Source: Sporodiniella umbellata
Lineage: Eukaryota > Mucoromycota > Mucoromycetes > Mucorales > Rhizopodaceae
Direction of reading: 5' to 3'
Assembly: GCA_025677835.1 (NCBI GenBank)
Contig: JAIXMR010000023.1
Span: 124,001 to 188,000 of the forward strand
DNA length: 64,000 bases
The position numbers and the translations under genes were made by a program. The notes under the pieces are model-generated. The model made no database searches, was not told the DNA's origin, and saw only the letters and a program-made list of their open reading frames with translations. The stretch's first letter is position 1. Every line of letters begins with the position of its first letter. Below, one piece after another: positions 44,259-57,291 of this stretch.

Positions 44259-44753
44259 CAATTCTTTATAAACTCAAATTGAACCAGTCAGTTACCACGA
44301 TTCCAACCGTTGGGTTTAATGTGGAATCGGTAGTCTACAAGAATGTCAAGTTTAATGTTTGGGTAATACCTCACAGTGCCAGTTGCCATTGTTTAACCCA
44401 AAAGACAGGATGTAGGAGGACAAGACAAGATTCGTAATCTATGGCGACACTATTACACCGGCACACAGGGCTTGATCTTTGTGATCGACTCTCAGGACAC
44501 AGACCGTATTGACGAAGCCAGACAAGAGCTACACCGGATTTTATCGGATCGAGAGATGAAAGACTGTCTGTTGCTGATCTTTGCCAACAAACAAGACTTA
44601 CCCGATGTGATGTCACCCACAGAAGTCACCGAGAAACTCGGTCTGGACAAGATGAAGGACAGAACCTGGTATGTCTACCCATCCTGTGCCACCACAGGCG
44701 AGGGTTTATACCAAGGCTTGAATTGGTTAAGTCAAAATGTGAAATCGAAATAA
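44084..44753 (+). CDS. ARF family GTPase, ARF6-like
   Basis: Small GTPase for membrane recruitment of coats and plasma-membrane or endosomal traffic. Exons 44084-44177, 44259-44362 and 44409-44753 give 180 residues. Gly2 ([10 protein letters not shown]) fits N-myristoylation. P-loop GLDAAGKTT is rebuilt across intron 1, switch I is [20 protein letters not shown], switch II is [20 protein letters not shown], guanine specificity is NKQD and [20 protein letters not shown] and [20 protein letters not shown] point to the ARF6 branch rather than ARF1. Intron 1 ends in A29-G directly before CAATTCTTTAT; the invariant TTILYKL confirms that acceptor. C-terminal end QNVKSK is normal. Confidence 0.95.
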
Positions 44754-44941
44754 AAGTCACTCTTATTTATTCCCCCCCCCCTCCCTCCCTCCTCACGCTT
44801 TTTTAAGCCAACAGGCTGTTATGGATCGTCTTTACATAATAATAATAATAATAATAACAATAAAAACAGAGATAGAAAAATCTCTCTTTCTCTCCCTCTC
44901 TCCCTCTTTCCCCCCCCCTGCTAGGAGGTAAGGTTTGTGTT

Positions 44942-45403
44942 TTATTGTGTATCTAAATCAGGCATTCTAAGCACCTTCTTATCCTCGTTTTTAGCATGTT
45001 GTTTTATTAATTGAAAGATTTCGCTCTTTTGCCAATGTTCAGGAATAGGTTTCTTGTCCGTAGCCCAATAAAAGATATCCCAATCAGGCTCATCCAAAAG
45101 CTGGTCGTATTCTTTTAACTGACTTCGGTCAAACTTGGGCAACCAGACCTTGGCAAACGTAGACAGTAACAGGTCTGTCTCGAGAATACCTCGTTTTCGG
45201 CTTTGATAGGTCAATCGCCGTCTTTTGTCTTCGGTAGGCTCGTTCGGTCGAGGAATGGGGGCTAATTTCGGGTACGAACTTTCCAAAGCAGCTTCTTTGG
45301 AGTGTCGAATAGCCAGGTTGGGAAAAGGATCTTTACTATCCGAATAGGAACGGCGTACACATACGCTGTGCGATCGTTGGTAAACTCCACGCCATCGAAA
45401 CAT
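44942..45403 (-). CDS. SDH5: Succinate dehydrogenase assembly factor 2 (SDHAF2/Sdh5)
   Basis: Mitochondrial matrix factor for covalent FAD insertion into the flavoprotein subunit of complex II. ATG at 45401-45403; 153 residues, single exon. The N terminus MFRWRGVYQRSHSVCVRRSY has the Arg/Ser composition of a mitochondrial presequence. The conserved core is LTYQSRKRGILETDLLLSTF, AKVWLPKFDRSQLKEYDQLL and DEPDWDIFYWATDKKPIPEH, matching the Sdh5 family including the RGxxE motif and the Asp-Trp-Asp-(L/I) block. It ends RMPDLDTQ. The poly-A/T tract just upstream (45431-45448) makes an in-frame extension that is not real coding. It converges on ARF6, whose stop lies 188 bp away. Confidence 0.95.
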   Translation of the reverse strand: MFRWRGVYQRSHSVCVRRSYSDSKDPFPNLAIRHSKEAALESSYPKLAPIPRPNEPTEDKRRRLTYQSRKRGILETDLLLSTFAKVWLPKFDRSQLKEYDQLLDEPDWDIFYWATDKKPIPEHWQKSEIFQLIKQHAKNEDKKVLRMPDLDTQ

Positions 45404-45897
45404 AGTCAACAAAAAGTAAAAGAATAGAAAAAAAAAAAAAAAAAAAATTTTAGCGCTCTTCTCCACACTTTCTAAAGTGCGTCACCCACCGGAAGGCAGA
45501 CCCACGCTCTCGGAGTATCAAACTCGCCTCTGCAAAACCATTCTCCATAAACAACAAACTTGTAGAAAAAATAAGCACCACACATGATAAGGGTTGTACA
45601 CCCATTACAAAACGCTCAAGACAATCTTTTTTTTTTTTTTAACTTTGCCATTTATTTTCTGAAAATCGACTTTTTTTTTTTTTTTTTTTTTTTTTTCTGG
45701 TTACGGACATTTGATTTTCTCAAAGTGACAAAATTTACCGCTCTCACTGTAGATGTATATATAGATAGATGTATATGTAGATAGATAGATAGATAGATAG
45801 ATAGATGTATGTATGTATGTATATATGTATGTATGTATGTATGTATACACGTGTGCGCGTACACTTACTCACAACTCAATCGTACTCCATAAAACAT
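45404..45897. other. Intergenic region with GATA/GTAT microsatellites
   Basis: T tracts at 45628-45641 and 45671-45696. A mixed tetranucleotide repeat lies at about 45755-45847 with (GATA)n at 45780-45805 and (GTAT)n after it. No gene is seen. Confidence 0.6.
45755..45847. repeat. (GATA)n/(GTAT)n compound microsatellite
   Basis: Roughly seven GATA units are followed by about a dozen GTAT units with small interruptions. The reverse frame gives an artefactual Ile/His/Thr-rich peptide. Confidence 0.9.
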
Positions 45898-47476
45898 TCA
45901 AGGTTTTTTGAGTTGGGAAACATAATCCTGAATAAAGGTTATTTCATGTTCTGACTTGATGGATTTTCTTGCACCGTCGAGGACCAAATCCATTTGGGAT
46001 ATCAAAGTATCTCTAACCACACTATTCTCATTATATAATAATTTACTTATCTGCAATAGAACCAGCAGATTCAACCAAGCAAACGAACAAGACTTCATCT
46101 GTCTCGTGTTGCTCTTCTTGTTATGTACGCTCAGCATATCCAACTCAAGCTGGTGTAAATAGGTCTGTCTTATCTTGTCTACGGTTAATACCAGATCATC
46201 GTGGTTGTTGGCAAAACAGCCAACACAGGCACCCAACACGCTCGCCATCGTCAACAGGTCCTCTCTTTCTTTGGCTGGAAGTCTGGAAACAAGATAGAAT
46301 CCAATCACAAGTCTTTGTTCAATGTTCTTTTCTTTCAGCACCATCTGGATCAACGCCCGGTTTCCTTTTCGTCCAGACTTGGTTTCTAAATCCATCTCAA
46401 TCATCTGCATCTCAGGCTGGAGACTGGTCAAGCTAGACACTTTGCGTGCCAAAACCAGTGCACCCGCGACTTTGTAGCTGGGTGAAAACGACAAAAAGTT
46501 AAAAAGGGTCTGAAGCACACCAATCAAGAGGGGGGTTCGGCTTGGATCGTTGCAGGCCTTGTTACCAAAATGGTTCAGCATCGACAAGAGGATATTGGCA
46601 CATGCCATCTGGCCTTGTTTCGAGAATGGCCGGTTCTCTAACATCGGGCTCCAGTCAATCACAAACAACGGTTTCTCGGCCTTGGCCTGGCCAGTCTTGA
46701 TCAACGCATCCATCCAGCCTCGACAGACCCTGTCCGGTAGGCTATGCGTCACAAAATAATAAAGCACAATCATCCACATCGTATACTTGTCGCGTTCCGT
46801 CAGATACACACGCGCTTCATCCATCGAAAATATCTGGATACGCTCGTCCGTGATATCCGCGTTCGGGTCACTGGTCAACTTCTTTAGCACAAACGCGTAA
46901 CCCTCTTCATAAAGCAGCGTTCGAATCAAGACCTCCAGGTTCCATTGGGACACGCGTTGTGACGTGCTAAAGTCGGTGCGTGTCTGTCCGAGTTGGTTCA
47001 AAAGCCCTGAAATCGCTTCCAGCGCAGGCTGCTTGTCAAAGCGGACGTGTTGCCACAACACATCCAAACAGATCATCTCTCCTTCCTCCGCCTCTTCTTT
47101 CGAATCACAACAGCCATGCACCAGGTAATGAAGTTCCATCAAAAGCGCCTGTTTCGCATCGTTCATCGCTCCAGGTACTTGCCTTACAAAATCAAGCACC
47201 GCCTTCATCTTGGCTGGAAACTGGTTGTCCTGTTGACAGAGATCAATATCTGAAGGAATATGGGATAAAAGATCATTGGCAAACGATTCCATCGGTTCAT
47301 CAAATACCCATCCCATCGCCTTTCGACTCAATAAAGCAAACAGTGGGCTTTCATTGTTCTAGATAGATAGAGGTCAATATCTTTACACACTTTGTGCTTG
47401 TATTCTATACTCTACAGTTGGTATATGAATAAAATCTTTGGATTCATCAGGGTATGCGTTCTATCAATTCATAGAG

Positions 47477-47507
<31 letters not shown>

Positions 47508-48909
47508 GGTAGATATATATATACAGATAGATTTAAATAAATAAACAGTATGAAAAAAAAAAAAAAAAAAAAAAAAAGTCGAAAAGAAACCATGGTGAAA
47601 AATTGCGTTAATATACGTATATCGAGTCGTTTACCTGATTAGTCAAAGGCATCACGTTAAGCAACGTATAATGATCCAGGGTGGTCAAGATAGGTGTGTT
47701 AGGTAAAGGACGATCTTTTTGCTTTTCAAGTTCGTCAGTAATATTAGAGATACGTAAAGATACCAAAAGCTGTATTTCGTTTAGCACAGAGCTCACAGTA
47801 AGTCCATCATGTTTTAGCTCCCTATGTTTTCGTCTTTCGTTCGCTTCGGTAGGTGGTGGAGGCGGAGGAGAAGGTGGAGGTGGGGAGGCAGGCGGTGGTG
47901 GAGGTGATATAAGACGGTCCATATTCAGAACAGGTCGATAAAAGACGGCGGGTGGTGCATACGAAAGCTGCTGGCGAAACTGTGTATTCGAAAATGGGTA
48001 TATATCTGGTTGTAACGAAGACTGAACGGATAAAGGCTCAGGCTCTTGCTGCAAAGAAAATTGACTGGACTCAGGCACTTGGGGTGGCGTGGTTCTAGCA
48101 ATTTTGGTAGGTCTCTTATTTCGCTTAGGACCACCCTGATTACGTCGGATGGACATTTTCACTTTGATCTGCAACAAGTCTATACGAACGCTATCTGCCT
48201 TTCTTTTGTTTTCTTTTAATAGAGTCGTGGCTTGAACCATGTCTTTGTCCAGTGTCGCAAGCGCCCGCTTAAGTTCTACCATCAAATGTGGGTCAACAGC
48301 AACAATGGGAGAGGGCTCTTCATCGTCGGAAATCACTACTTCTCGTTGCTTCTCTAAAGCCGGCTTTTTGATTGGCTTTGCGCTTGGTTTTGTTGCTGTT
48401 TTTGTAGCTGCTTTTGCGGCTTTCCGGACTTTTGGCTTAGCAGTTGCCTTTGAAACCGGTTTGACACTCTTCACAGTCAAATCAAAAACTGGTTCCGTCA
48501 GCGGCTCTTCGATTGTTTGAAGAACGGGTTCCATTGATACTGGAATCAGTTCCTCTACTGGCAATGGTCTTTCTTCGGGCTTTGTTAGTTCAGATGGTAG
48601 TTGAGCAGAGCCAGAAGTAAATGGGGCGTCTTTCTTGAGGCGCAAAAGATTGCTTTGCATTTTCTCTTTTTCTTCAATATCTTTTTTCAGCTGCATAATC
48701 TTTAACTGTTGCTCTTCCAGAGCGCTTAAAGGCTTTTTGCCTATAAAAGTATTGGGAACAGCAAAAGGGCCATACAATTCTTCAATCACATCATTTGGCT
48801 CTTCTTCGGTTTGTAAAATACAGGGTCTGGATGAAATCCCCTCGTGACTAAAAAATCCGGTGCTAAAACTAAATTGAAAAGAGGCCCTTGTTGAACTTTC
48901 GTTCGACAT
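45898..48909 (-). CDS. Unknown 911-residue protein: Pro-rich N part, helical C part
   Basis: Two large ORFs join into one gene. Exon 1 is 47635-48909 (ATG at 48907-48909, MSNESSTRASFQFSFSTGFF; an in-frame ATG at 48963 is alternative) and exon 2 is 45898-47358. The 276-nt intron 47359-47634 has GTAAAC and CTAG ends, both phase 0, giving 425 plus 486 residues. The N part has a coiled segment (LEEQQLKIMQLKKDIEEKEK), Ala/Lys/Thr-rich repeats (KPKVRKAAKAATKTATKPSA), a basic RRNQGGPKRNKRPTK patch that may be a nuclear signal, and PPPPPASPPPPSPPPPPP. The C part is all-helical, HEAT-like in appearance (SQWNLEVLIRTLLYEEGYAF, LIGVLQTLFNFLSFSPSYKV). I recognise no named family. Codon continuity and splice phase make it a credible gene. 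Confidence 0.75.
47485..47525. repeat. (TA)n microsatellite inside an intron
   Basis: An (AT)n run of about 13 units and a TAGATATATATATA continuation lie in the single intron of the 911-residue gene, next to an A22 tract (about 47552-47577). Confidence 0.85.
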
Positions 48910-49692
48910 TTTGTTGTGTGGAGAAAGAATAAAAAAATAAAAAAGAGAAACCTTTGAAGTCATGAAAACTTTTTGTTAATTTTTGTCCAATCATATCGTT
49001 TTTTTCTTTCAACACAAAAAAAACACCCAATACTCTTTTAAAGCGCTGTTTCGCTCTTGTTTAGTATTCTAGTACCAAGAAGCTATTTTTCTTAAAGGTT
49101 GAATTATCCATTCAAGCTTTTATGGCTTTCAGTGGCTTTCTCAAAATACTATTTTCAGTGTGGCTGAACTACTTGAAAGGAAATACTTTTCTTTCCGTTA
49201 CTGCTCAAACGGCAGCCCAGCAAACTACACTTTCTCTTAACTAAATGTAGGCTTATGTATGTTGATTACGTGTCTATTTGATATCTTTTTGCTTCATTAA
49301 ATCTGCTGGTGTCGAATTTAAACCCAACTGTATTTAGATCACTCAAGTCATTTTTCATGGGCAGTAAAACCGTTACAGAGACGTATTGGGTGAAACGCTT
49401 TTATCTGTAATAATCTATCGTAAACTTGAGGGTGTGCTTCTTTTTTTTTTTTTTTTTAGCTATCCATTGTTTAAGTTTAGGCCAAACAAAAAACAGTACA
49501 TAATCCATTTGTTAAGCACAATTAGGGGGGAAAATCAGAAGATTGAGACAAAAAAAAAGTTTTATTTGAAGTAATGTATGACTATTTACAACTTTATGAG
49601 GACAATACCTGTCCGGCAAAAAAAAAAAAAAAGGGAGGTGAAAGGAAACCGGTTCCTTTGTAATGACATGTCTGTATACATAGGGAGTATGT
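48910..49692. other. Gap between two minus-strand genes
   Basis: AT-rich, with a T tract at 49441-49458 and an A tract at about 49619-49633. No frame with recognisable content. It should contain the promoter of the 911-residue gene and the 3' end of the Ser-rich gene. Confidence 0.5.
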
Positions 49693-50759
49693 TTAGAGTC
49701 GGTCAGAAGCTAAACATACAGTTAAAGCATGCTGTTGATTGATATAATCTTCCTGCTCCAAGACAGAAGAATCCATCGAATTGGGGGAAGAAGGGACGGA
49801 TATCAAAGAGGGAGCAAACTGAGGATGAGTAGATGGTATATTTGTGTCTTGACTTTCAGAGATGGCTTGTAAAGATAGACTGGATTCGCTAAAGTGTCTA
49901 TCCAACTCTTTGGCATGAGCAATAGGTGTAGGTTGGCCTTCTAAAATTCTCATCGTTTCCTGTCTAGACCTGTCCTGAAAAAAAAGGGATTTATCCAACA
50001 CCTCTTCCTCTAGTGTCAAAGTAAGACTATCGGATAAGCTTAGGGGAGATTTTCTTTGTCGCCTTTCTTTCAAAGTTAACAGAAAACGATCATTGAGCTC
50101 TTCCTCTTCGCCTATTTGACTGATAGACGAGTCGTTTATAGGAGACTCAAAAGAGGAACGTGTCCATTTGATTGGAATAGAAGCGTCACTAGCACGCTTC
50201 GTGCTACTGCCCTGATGCGGGCCAGACAGGCTACTCCGAGTAGACAAGCTTGAGACATCCTCGGGCGTACAACACTCAGCATCCAAAGAGAGCCTTAGAA
50301 GAGAGGTCTGACGTCCTCTTGGCCTCACACGTGGGGTGAGTGAAGGATCCGCTAGGGGAATTCTATCCTTTCGAATGCTAGGTGGTGTAGACTCTCTCTT
50401 TACTCTAGGCTGTCTTGGCGGAGGAGAGAGTGCTGAGTTAGGCTGTTTCCACTGAGCGGAAGAAACGGAATCCGGGGCAGGGCTAGGCTCCACAGATTTA
50501 ACTATATATGAATCAATATACATGACATAACTTATGAGGACTTTTTTTCAGGTAACTTACTTTGCGAATAGCGTGTGCTAGGCTGTTCTCTCTGGACCTG
50601 ACTTGGCTGAAAATCTTCCAGCGATTTTGACATATCCAATTTAGAATTGCGCTTAAGCTTATTGGATACATATGAAAAACAAGACGACCAGCGAAACTTG
50701 CGCGATGTTTTTACACTTCCACTGTTCTTAGTGGTTTTTAGGTGTAATTCATCTGACAT
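49693..50759 (-). CDS. Ser/Pro-rich hypothetical protein
   Basis: Two exons: ATG at 50757-50759 (MSDELHLKTTKNSGSVKTSR), donor GTAAGT at about 50562, acceptor TATATAG at about 50501, then continuing to 49693, about 330 residues. The phase-1 junction joins TRYSQ to IKSVEPSPAPDSVSSAQ. The protein is rich in Ser, Pro and basic residues, with candidate Ser-Pro/Thr-Pro phosphosites (SALSPPPRQPRVKRES, DPSLTPRVRPRG, SFESPINDSS) and acidic EEEELNDR; it is likely disordered. No domain is recognised. AT-rich sequence surrounds it on both sides. Composition and an uninterrupted long exon support coding. Confidence 0.65.
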
Positions 50760-53700
50760 TTAAGCCAATTTCAAATAAGGGTATAATCAATCAAAATATA
50801 GCTTTCTTTAGACAACAGAAAACAACAAAAAAAAAGGAAAAAAAAGAAAGAAAGAAACAAAAAAAAAAAAGGAAGCTGAAGAAACTTTTTATATCCTCAC
50901 TTTTTTCTTTTTAGGGAAACGGTGTAGCAGTACACTATGATTTGTATTTAAAAATCAAAATTTTCTAAAATTAAAGTCAAGAAATTTCTGGCCAATCAAA
51001 AAATTGTAACTCATTCAACCACTATCCTGGCTATTTTCAATCTCAGGCTATGCACTAAGTGTTACAGCCTTCATTTTTTATTGGATCACCTCGCCCTCCT
51101 TTTTTAACACAAAAGAAATTGTATCCACAATTGTTGCAGTAAAAAGATAGAACCGTTGGCTTTTTACTTGCTATGCCGAAGTTCTAGAAAAGATGTGAAA
51201 GTTTTCTGAAAACTTGGAAAGCCATGTCTTGAGAACTGCCTGCTCATTGTTTTCAAGTCCAATTACAAAGAGAATAATGGCAAATAAAAGTGATCAGAAA
51301 AAAATGTGTAAAAAGAATACAAAATGAATCCGTATAACTACAAGGTTTCTCCAGTTTTAACTAGTAACTTTCTATGGATGGTACGCCGCAGTTAGTACAG
51401 CTTGATCTGACTTATTGTACTCTAACAAAGAGCCATACATTTAAAAAAAAAAAACATAGCTTGCCGAAACTGCGGGGATACTTTAAATCGGATTGATTTG
51501 GCCAGACCCTTTTCATAAAACTTGATCAGGTCTATAGTGCGGTTTATTTTTGAAAAAAAATGCTGGTGTGATTTTCTCTATAAACTTGAATAGGCATTTT
51601 TACACGAGTAAGGTTTTTAAAAGCGTATTTCTATTATAAAACTATGTGTTGTCTGCAATTGTATAAACAAAAAGCAGTATACCCCTCGAGTTTGTTGAAA
51701 GCCAATGTAAGGTCTGAAAAATTAAAAGACAGAAGTATGTTGTCGATATAAGATATACTCCCTTATCAACAAATGGAATAGCGAAAAAGGTCTAGATTGT
51801 TAAAAAATCTATGGTCAACTGAAAAAGTATATCAAATGTGATAGAAAAAAAAAAGAAGTACCGATTAAGGATACTAAATTCAAACTACTTGCTTTGTATT
51901 GACTTTACTTATTAATATCATGGCTGATAAAACCATAGACCATCTGGCTAAATATTAGTAGTGTACAATAAAATAAAAAACCGTTATGTATACCTTTATA
52001 AGCTAAATTCGCCAATCTAAGTTGTCCATTGGCTTTATTTAACCAAGCATATTAGATTTATACAATAGTAATCTAATGACAAAAACATATTTGGTTAACG
52101 ATATACTTGTCAGAAGAGATTTCAAGCCAAACAATACAACAAAGAAATTTAAGTGTGTTAATAGTGATATACGAAGTTAAACTAGGATTGCAGAATCCTG
52201 TTTGAAGCTAGTGAGCCGAATCTGTTTAAAAGTAAATCATTGCTACACTGCTTTCTAAATAAAAAAAAATGCTTCAAATGACTTCTTAAACGGATCGTTA
52301 GACGATTTTGCTTCCCCAGCCTACAAAACAGTTACTTCGCTGGCCTTTATGTTAAATGCGGCTTTGTTTTTTTTATACTCGTTGCTGAATTGCCTACCTA
52401 AGAATCTCCCCTTAAAGACGTCTCTACAAAACCTTATATGTCCTTGTCAAAGGAGATTAAAATCAAAACAGTTTAAATAGAACTGTTTCACAGACATACG
52501 AAAGCTGTATTATGGTAACACATCCTTTTGTATATAGTATCGTTCTGAAAGCAAAAGGAAGACAGGGACAGAAACTATGCACTCGTTTAATTTACTTGAA
52601 ATTTGTTTGTTTATTGAATGTCAAAAGACTAAAGAAAGAAAAATACTAGATATAAAAACAAACGGTATATACAGACTCTTGTGAATTTAAAGGTACACTC
52701 CGGTAAGTAGCTTCCGAGAAAACAATCTTTTTTTAAAGAAATCACTGAGAAACAGTCTGATAAGAAAAATCATGGCCACAGTTAATTAAGCATAAATACA
52801 ATCCTTTCCTTTTACACGTGTAAAAAACAATGAATACAGAAAGCAAACCGAAGAAACAGCCATTTCTTTGTAGTCGTGAGAAGAGTATTGAAGCATTTAT
52901 TTGCTTTGTGATCAGCTATTTGAATTAAATATCAAAAATCTGACTCCTCTCTTTCATCCCTCCTTTGTTTAATTGAGCCCCTCCAATATATGACCATATG
53001 CTTTTATTACACTCTTATATGTCTGAATTGATATCGACCTAGCATGTTCAAATTGCAACGATCATAGCTTGAACATCCATATTCAGCATTGCCTTTTTTT
53101 TTTTTTTGAAACAGTGCCCCTAAACCAGTGTTGGAAATGGCTTGCACCAACAGTTGGCTGCGAACAATCAGGATTCATTTTGAACACCGATATTTTAAAT
53201 TCAGATATGGGAGTATGTAAAGACGCTAAGATCGCTGCCGTTGACATCTTTAACCTGTTTTAGTTACAATATTTTTCTCTTTCAAAGTATTCTGACTGGT
53301 ACTTCTAGGTTGACATCGCCTGGGACCTTTTATTTTTTTTTTAGTAGACTAGCTGATGTTGTACAGGGTTGTTAAACCGGAGAAATGATGCATGCGGCTT
53401 TCAATGTCATTTTATATTAGAACACTAGTCTCTTTCATTTTCAAAGCAAAAAAGAAAAGGCAAACACTAAAACTAAAAGAAATGTAAGAGAGATGCTTAA
53501 GTGATAATGTCATGTTCCCGAGATCTAACAACAGACTGGGTCTTAAACTGTGTCAACAAATATGCAGCCTATGCTAAAATGAAACGTGCCCGGAGAGATG
53601 ATTTCATTCTTCACAGATTGTACCTATTCGGAAGTGAGCCGGTTTTAACATGCTATTTACACTACTTTTTTTTTTTAAAAGGGACTTTAGGGCTTATCTA

Positions 53701-56700
53701 GTATGTGGAAGTTCGATGATGTAGCACAAGACTTGTAAAAAAAAAAAACGACTTGGCTTACAACACACCTTCATAGATGTACAGCTATACATCTAGGAAT
53801 TTAAAAGTCTGCCTTCTAGCAAAGGCAGTGCATGTACCTAGTTAGATTTTTGTGTTACATCTCGGCAGTTTAGGCGGTGTTTTCTATTGGTATGTATACC
53901 TCCTTTTGTAGCTCATAAGGTTTTTTTTTCGCAGAAAAAGCACCCAATTGTTGAGAAAATGGGATAACAGGGCTGAGATGCTTATTTTGACTACATATAC
54001 TTAAAAAGTTGATCAGACAAAATAATTAATATGTGCAAGGCCTATTTTTGAAAAAAAAAAACAAAAAAAAAAAACTGGGTATAGTTTTTTTAAAAAAAAA
54101 AAAATATATAGCCGTTTTGCAAGTTCATCTTCAATTAAACCGTTTTGTACATGTATATCACCTGAGGATGCGCTAGATTGTTTGTACACAAACAAAGGAA
54201 CTCATTGTACAAAAATACAGGTTTTTTTTAGGATTTTTCAGGTACAATGGTTCTGGTCAATATCACGTCACGACTACAGAAAAAAAAAACATACCAGTTT
54301 ATTTAAACTCAGAAAGCGAAGTTGACTTTGTCTACCAAGTCAAGAACAATAGCGTAATCAGGTTGATAGCGTTTTTTCTAAAAAAAAAATTCTTTAGACT
54401 AAAAAGGCGCTTTTTTATACATTATATTACTAAATAGTATTTTTTTTTAAGTATAGATGATAGATACAGAGCACTTTTACCCAGTACAACATCAGATTAC
54501 AGTACGCCATATATAGACATAAAATAGATTAGTAGTAGTGGGAAAATTAATCTTAGAAGCTTTTCCAGATCTGATAAAAAAAAACCAGATGCCAATTGAG
54601 CTCTTAATATATCTCAATAGTTCTAATCTTTTGACAACCTTAAGAAAGAAAATATTTTCGAAATTGTCAATTGAGTTTGGCGTTTTAAGCTGTTAAACAA
54701 TTGAACCTCTGTAGTTGTTGTTTCATTACCTACTAGATACTTTGGAAAAAATACAAGCTTTATTTTTGTAACGTATCGCACCTATATACTTTTTTTTAAA
54801 AGTTTTTGAACCTTATACAGTGGCCATACTTTTTCGATACAAAACAACTACCAGTCGTGGTAACTTCTTTGTCGAGAATAACTTTCAAGAAGTTCTGTAA
54901 CGTTTACAGGCTTGATTATCAGTACAAAATAAATTCCATACTTAAAATTAGTCTCAAGGTAATACAAGCTTACATGTTTCGTACTAAGTAGCTATAGTAT
55001 ATTAAACACGACCCCAAAGCTGTTAATTGATCTTTAAAACAGCATATATCACTGCTCATAAACGTGAAATTTATCATTGCAAATTAGTACGACTACTTTT
55101 TTAGTTCTAAAACTTTAGATATAAACTTCTTGAAATATGTATAAATATTTTCTGTTAAATACTCTAAAAAAATGCATTTTTAATTGAGAAAAAAAATAAA
55201 GGGTAGAATACATATACTCCAAAATCTAGCGATATGTTTGATTAAAATACAAAAGCAAATTATAGGGTCATATATTTAAAAACATATCTAAAATACGCTT
55301 ATACATTTTGAAACTGTATAAACATTCTAATTTTTTTAGTATATTCACGTGGAAGGATCAAAACCAGTACTACCAAAAGTTCGATGTTTATATACTTGAT
55401 CCTACATCACAGATCCTCAAAATTACGGACCACTGATATATTAAAAAAAAATAGTGTAATTTTAATAAGCATATTAAGTTGCAGTTTTATGTCTATCTTA
55501 TTCTATATTTGTGTATTCTTAGCGTCTACTATAAAAATGTATGATGTATGCTCTTTTCTCATCAAAGCTTATTATATGTTATAGACTCTTTTTTTTTTCT
55601 AATGTAAGTGCAACACTTACATTGAACTCTTTTGAAAATAAATTCAATTGAATTTTGACATGAGTTTGTATATATGTATGTGTGTATTTGAAAAACTACA
55701 TTATCTTATTGGTTCTTATTTACTATATAAGTCCTAATTTTTTTAGCGTATGAACCGATATATCAGACCTTATTTTTAGGCACTTGATAAAGTTGTGTAG
55801 TTTTTGCTATCTCTAGTTTTTTTTCTCCTAAAGAAAATCTTTGTTTTGTGCTCTAAGCATTAGTATGAAAAAAATTCAAAGTTTCTATATAGTTTACAAA
55901 TCAGAATACCTGCTTCTAGTGTATTTAACTAATTTGAGATATTGGAAATATTAAGTACTTGGTTGTTTTATTTTTTTTTGTTATTTAAAAGTATTGAAAT
56001 CAACCACAATCAGTTGCCATCACATTGTAATAGATAAACTTCTTCTATTGATGAATGTTTTAAATAAATACAAAAGCCACTAATTTTCTTATTTTTTTTT
56101 TTATTTTTTTTAGCCTATTCAAGCTTTTAAATTACGTTTAAGTTTATGTCAAAAAAGTTCAACCAAAAAAGTAAAGCTAAAATAGAATTTTTGTGAATTG
56201 CTTGTTCCTTCGACAAAAACTCCGCTTTTTACGTGAAAGCCCAAAGTATAAAGGTGTTTCTGAAAAACATATAATACCAGACAGTACATTGAATCTCTAA
56301 AATAATTCTTTTAATTAAACCAACTTTGATTAGCATATTTTTGCTTATTTCGAAAGTAGTATTTATCCAAATTCCTGCTAAAGACCCTTTAGTTACACCG
56401 ATTCATGCAATTTCATTTTTATATTCCGTGTTTTACATTAAAGATCACATAAAAAAATGACGAGAAAAAAAAAAAGGTGTACAGTAGCTCTATAAGTTGA
56501 AGTACTCGTTTTATATACTTAAAAGAGATCGCTAGCTTAACTACAAGAAACACTTGTAAAAAAAAACTTTTAAAAAAGCCATTGCTGTTATAAGTAAAAA
56601 TGCATATAGAATTAAAATAATTTTTTGTTGTTTTAGACATAAAACGGTTTCAAAAAAAATTGATTCAAACTTGAATTTATAAAAGGGTCAAAATAATAAT

Positions 56701-57291
56701 TTTATCTCTTTAAAGAGTATGTTTCAAAAAAAAAAGAAACATACATACTTTATTTACGTACATAAAGTAGATGAGTCTCTACAATAAAAAATATATTTCT
56801 CCTTTATAAAAGATGTTCTGTTTCTCTACCTTCAAGAAAGACGCTGTTGCATAGTAAATTTTCAATAAAAAACTAAAAAATTTACAAAACTCTAATCAAA
56901 AAGTTATCTTGATGTTGAATAAATACAAATTTAACTTGTTGTCATTTACAAGTAATAACATTTACAAACTTTTGTCTCTTGAGATGCTATTCCTTCCTTT
57001 CAAAGGAACAAATAATAGTCTTGAACAACGAGTACTTCAGTTTTTCTCTTTTAAAAAGAAAAAAACAACATAGAACCCTAGTACGTTACAAAATGAAGTA
57101 CTTCACTGGAAAAAAACTCTAGCATAAAACTTCTCAACTACCGAATATTGTGGAAATAAACGATTTGTACAAAATGTCTGCCCAAACACTTTTTCTCAAT
57201 CCCTCTGAGTTTGCAACACAGATGCGTCACACAATTTATTTATTCTACCTCTTTCTTTCCATTTCCTTTTCTTTCCTTTGTCTTAAACATT
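50760..57291. other. 6.5-kb AT-rich gene desert
   Basis: The longest gap in the window. Stop codons are dense in all frames, and the longest frames are under 75 codons with no recognisable motif. Homopolymers are shorter than in the gene-rich parts and the sequence is evenly AT-rich, a different texture from the rest. I see no intact transposon, tRNA, rRNA or clear terminal repeat. It may be decayed mobile DNA or a structural chromosomal region. The first few hundred bases should include the Ser-rich gene's promoter, and the last few hundred the SLY1 promoter. Confidence 0.6.
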
